Shown: piece by piece, positions 6,512 through 8,019 of the stretch
Numbering within the stretch: position 1 is the first letter of the stretch
Layout: each line of letters begins with the position of its first letter
Position numbers and translations under genes: made by a program
Source: Comamonadaceae bacterium
GTDB lineage: Bacteria; Pseudomonadota; Gammaproteobacteria; Burkholderiales; Burkholderiaceae
Reading direction: 5' to 3'
NCBI GenBank assembly: GCA_947377705.1
Contig: CANCGU010000119.1
Coordinates: forward strand, 1 to 8,019
Length of the DNA stretch: 8,019 nt
The notes under the pieces: model-generated
Told to the model about the DNA's origin: nothing
Database searches by the model: none
The model's input: only the letters and a program-made list of their open reading frames with translations

Positions 6512-7366
6512 TTATGCAGCATGAGACACAACATTGCGCAACGTGCCCAGCCCAGTGATTTCGACTTCAATCACATCACCCGCTTTCATATAAACAGGTG
6601 GTTCGCGACGGTCTCCCACACCACCAGGCGTGCCCGTGGCGATGACATCGCCTGGAGAGAGATTCGTAAAACCAGAAAGGTATTCGATGATCACGGGCAA
6701 GGTGTAAATCAAATCAGCCACTGATGCGTGCTGCATGACTTCGCCATTGAGACGAGACTCCAAGGTGAGTTGGTTCACATCAGGAATTTCTTTGCGTGTC
6801 GCCATAAAAGGGCCTAGTGGTCCTGTCAATGGAAAGTTTTTACCGGGAATCCATTGGTGCGTGTGGCGCTGCCAATCGCGCGCAGTGCCATCGTTGAAAC
6901 AGGCATAACCCGCAATGTGCTCAAACGCATTTGACTGAGAGATGTTGCGGCCACCTTTGCCAATGATCACGGCCAACTCACCTTCAAAGTCAAACCGTGT
7001 GGTTTCTTTAGGATGCGGCAAAGGCGCGTTGTGCGCAGTCAGACTGTCCGCAAAGCGCGTGAAGATGGCGGGGTATTCGCTGTCGGCACGTTTGGTTTCG
7101 GCGACATGTGTTTTGTAGTTCAAGCCGATGCAAAAAATTTTGCTGGGGTTGGGGATCACAGGCAACAGACGCGCTTGCGATGACGTCACGGCCTTGCCAC
7201 TCTGACGAATTAATGCCTCCACCTCGTCCAGTTGGTTTGCCGCAATGACAGACTTCAAATCTGGATATTGCGCTTGAAATACCTCTGGCACTTGAAGCCA
7301 GTTGGCCTCATCTTTCCAAAGGCCATAGGTCTGTTGACCCGCAATTTCAAAACTGACAAAGCTCAT
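6512..7366 (-). CDS. Fumarylacetoacetate hydrolase (FAH) family protein
   Basis: The chosen start gives 284 aa, usual for this family. A small N-terminal domain (about 1-70) precedes the FAH fold. Diagnostic residues are IFCIGLNYKTHVAE (77-90), with the conserved H87 and E90; FDFEGELAVIIGK (125-137), with metal ligands E128 and E130; CFNDGTARDWQRHTHQW (156-172), with metal ligand D159; PGKNFPLTGPLGP (174-186); and GDVIATGTPGGVG (239-251). Members cleave acylpyruvates and fumarylpyruvate, hydrate or isomerise 2-oxo-acids, or decarboxylate oxaloacetate, using Mg or Mn; the exact reaction cannot be chosen here. It is the first gene of the operon. AAGGA at 7377-7373 lies 6 nt before the second ATG of an ATG-ATG pair (7366) but only 3 nt before the first (7369), so 7366 is preferred. 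A GTG at 7432 would add 22 residues unlike the family and is unlikely. Confidence 0.93.
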   Translation of the reverse strand: MSFVSFEIAGQQTYGLWKDEANWLQVPEVFQAQYPDLKSVIAANQLDEVEALIRQSGKAVTSSQARLLPVIPNPSKIFCIGLNYKTHVAETKRADSEYPAIFTRFADSLTAHNAPLPHPKETTRFDFEGELAVIIGKGGRNISQSNAFEHIAGYACFNDGTARDWQRHTHQWIPGKNFPLTGPLGPFMATRKEIPDVNQLTLESRLNGEVMQHASVADLIYTLPVIIEYLSGFTNLSPGDVIATGTPGGVGDRREPPVYMKAGDVIEVEITGLGTLRNVVSHAA

Positions 7367-7372
7367 CATTTT

Positions 7373-7377
7373 TCCTT
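7373..7377 (-). promoter_or_regulatory. Ribosome binding site deciding the FAH start
   Basis: AAGGA precedes a tandem ATG-ATG. Spacing is 6 nt to the ATG at 7366 and 3 nt to the ATG at 7369, favouring 7366. It lies downstream of the GTG at 7432, which has no comparable site, so it also argues against the longer form. Confidence 0.7.
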
Positions 7378-7425
7378 CGCTATGTGGCACCGACCATCGA
7401 TGCATCTGAACAATGAGCGCGAGTC

Positions 7426-7439
7426 TAGGCACAGATCAA
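7426..7439 (-). promoter_or_regulatory. Candidate operator upstream of the FAH operon, similar to the site at 251
   Basis: The minus strand reads TTGATCTGTGCCTA. Including the preceding G, GTTGATCTGTGCC matches GTTGATCTATGTC (250-262) at 11 of 13 bases, and it also fits T-N11-A. The motif points toward the FAH gene and ends 61 nt before its ATG; the copy at 250-262 points toward LysR regulator 1 and ends 64 nt before that ATG. Only the left half-site is well preserved here. A shared LysR regulator is an inference. Confidence 0.4.
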
Positions 7440-7470
7440 CCATCTGCATAGAATGAATTCCAAGATTTCA

Positions 7471-7492
7471 GATATGCCTAAAATGGCATATC
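7471..7492. promoter_or_regulatory. Perfect palindrome over the probable -10 of LysR regulator 2
   Basis: Arms GATATGCC (7471-7478) and GGCATATC (7485-7492) are exact reverse complements around TAAAAT (7479-7484). Allowing two mismatched positions per side, TTT (7466-7468) and AAA (7495-7497) extend it to 32 bp. TAAAAT matches a -10 box at five of six bases and would place the transcript start near 7491, just ahead of AAGG (7496-7499) and the ATG at 7505; no good -35 is present. An operator in this position would block the regulator's own transcription, as expected for autorepression. It sits in the region shared with the FAH operon and may control both directions. Confidence 0.6.
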
Positions 7493-7504
7493 AAAAAGGT
7501 TCGT

Positions 7505-8019
7505 ATGCAAATCAATGACTTACGCTTATTCATGGAAGTTGCGGAGCTTGGCAGCTTCACCAAGGTTGCGGCCCAAAGAAATACCGTGCAGTCACACATC
7601 AGCAGACAAATCAGTGATTTCGAAAAAACGTGTGGCGGCGCACTGTTTCGACGAACAGGTCGAGGCGTCGTCCTGACTGAGTTTGGTGAACATGTTCAGC
7701 AGCGTGTTCGCGGCTGGCTGAAAGACAGCGATGAGCTTTTTGCAGACATACAGCAAACATCGAAAGTGCCTATGGGCGAGGTCAAGATTGGCGTTCTTCC
7801 CTCTGCCGCTCATCCACTGATGACGAACATCTTCAAACGACTCCACCATGACTACCCCAAGATCAAACTGAATATTCGTGAAGGGCAAGGCAGTGAGTTA
7901 GATGCGCTGCTCGACACGGGGGCGGTCGATATGGCTATCTTGTTTCGCTATGAGAAGCCAACGGGAAGCGATGAAACACTTTTGTCCACGGCGAACACTT
8001 ACCTTGTCTCACGTCCAGG
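7505..8019 (+). CDS. LysR-family transcriptional regulator 2, N-terminal part, cut by the right edge
   Basis: An open frame of 171 codons runs from the ATG at 7505 to the right edge without a stop. The winged helix-turn-helix is plain: MQINDLRLFMEVAELGSF (1-18), TKVAAQRNTVQSHISRQI (19-36), then LFRRTGRGVVLTEFG (48-62). A linker helix follows, and the effector-binding domain begins at about residue 92 with MGEVKIGVLPSA, going on to the DALLDTGAVDMAI strand. The GEVKIGVLPS opening resembles the Nac-like subgroup, though that is by eye only. AAGG at 7496-7499 gives a suitable ribosome binding site. The gene is divergent from the FAH-hyuAB operon, the classical arrangement for its local activator or repressor. 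Roughly the last 130 residues lie outside the window. Confidence 0.9.
   Translation, partial: MQINDLRLFMEVAELGSFTKVAAQRNTVQSHISRQISDFEKTCGGALFRRTGRGVVLTEFGEHVQQRVRGWLKDSDELFADIQQTSKVPMGEVKIGVLPSAAHPLMTNIFKRLHHDYPKIKLNIREGQGSELDALLDTGAVDMAILFRYEKPTGSDETLLSTANTYLVSRP

Noticed and set aside
7367..7432. Extended FAH start at GTG 7432, adding 22 residues
   Set aside because: The extra residues do not look like an FAH N-terminus, and AAGGA at 7377-7373 serves the ATG at 7366.
7592..7888. Open frame of 98 codons on the minus strand near the right edge
   Set aside because: The opposite strand encodes a clear LysR helix-turn-helix and the start of the effector domain, cut by the edge.

Overview
The window looks like Burkholderiales DNA, most likely Comamonadaceae-like. 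The reasons are its moderate GC content, a Bug/TctC-type periplasmic binding protein standing alone without its membrane partners, and the mix of LysR regulators with FAH-family and hydantoinase-family catabolic genes. This placement is inference from gene content; no rRNA or marker gene is present.

Layout. Positions 1-206 (minus) carry the first 68 codons of a GlcG/HbpS-like (DUF336) protein that runs off the left edge. A 120-bp divergent control region (207-326) separates it from a complete LysR-type regulator on the plus strand (327-1235). The regulator converges, with only 4 bp between stop codons, on a five-gene minus-strand operon. In transcription order (right to left) that operon is: an FAH-family hydrolase/isomerase (7366-6512), a HyuA-type ATPase subunit (6500-4416), a HyuB-type subunit (4419-2659), an unrecognised 134-aa protein (2648-2244), and a Bug-family solute receptor (2208-1240). 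Gaps are -4 to +35 nt, so one transcript is likely. A 138-bp divergent region (7367-7504) separates the operon from a second, incomplete LysR-type regulator (7505 to the right edge).

How the genes may work together. The receptor would capture a small organic (probably carboxylate) compound in the periplasm. HyuA/HyuB, perhaps with the 134-aa protein as a third subunit, would carry out an ATP-dependent step: hydrolysis of a lactam or cyclic imide, or a carboxylation like that of acetone or acetophenone carboxylase. The FAH protein would then process a keto-acid product. The substrate cannot be read from the sequence. The order HyuA-like, HyuB-like, small subunit matches that of the acetone carboxylase genes.

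Regulation. Each LysR gene has a perfect 8-bp-arm palindrome over its probable -10/start region. A 13-bp motif upstream of regulator 1 recurs (11 of 13 bases) upstream of the FAH operon, in the same orientation and at nearly the same distance from the start codon, which suggests that one regulator serves both. No RNA genes, mobile elements, CRISPR arrays or convincing intrinsic terminators were seen, and no stretch over 300 bp lacks a gene.
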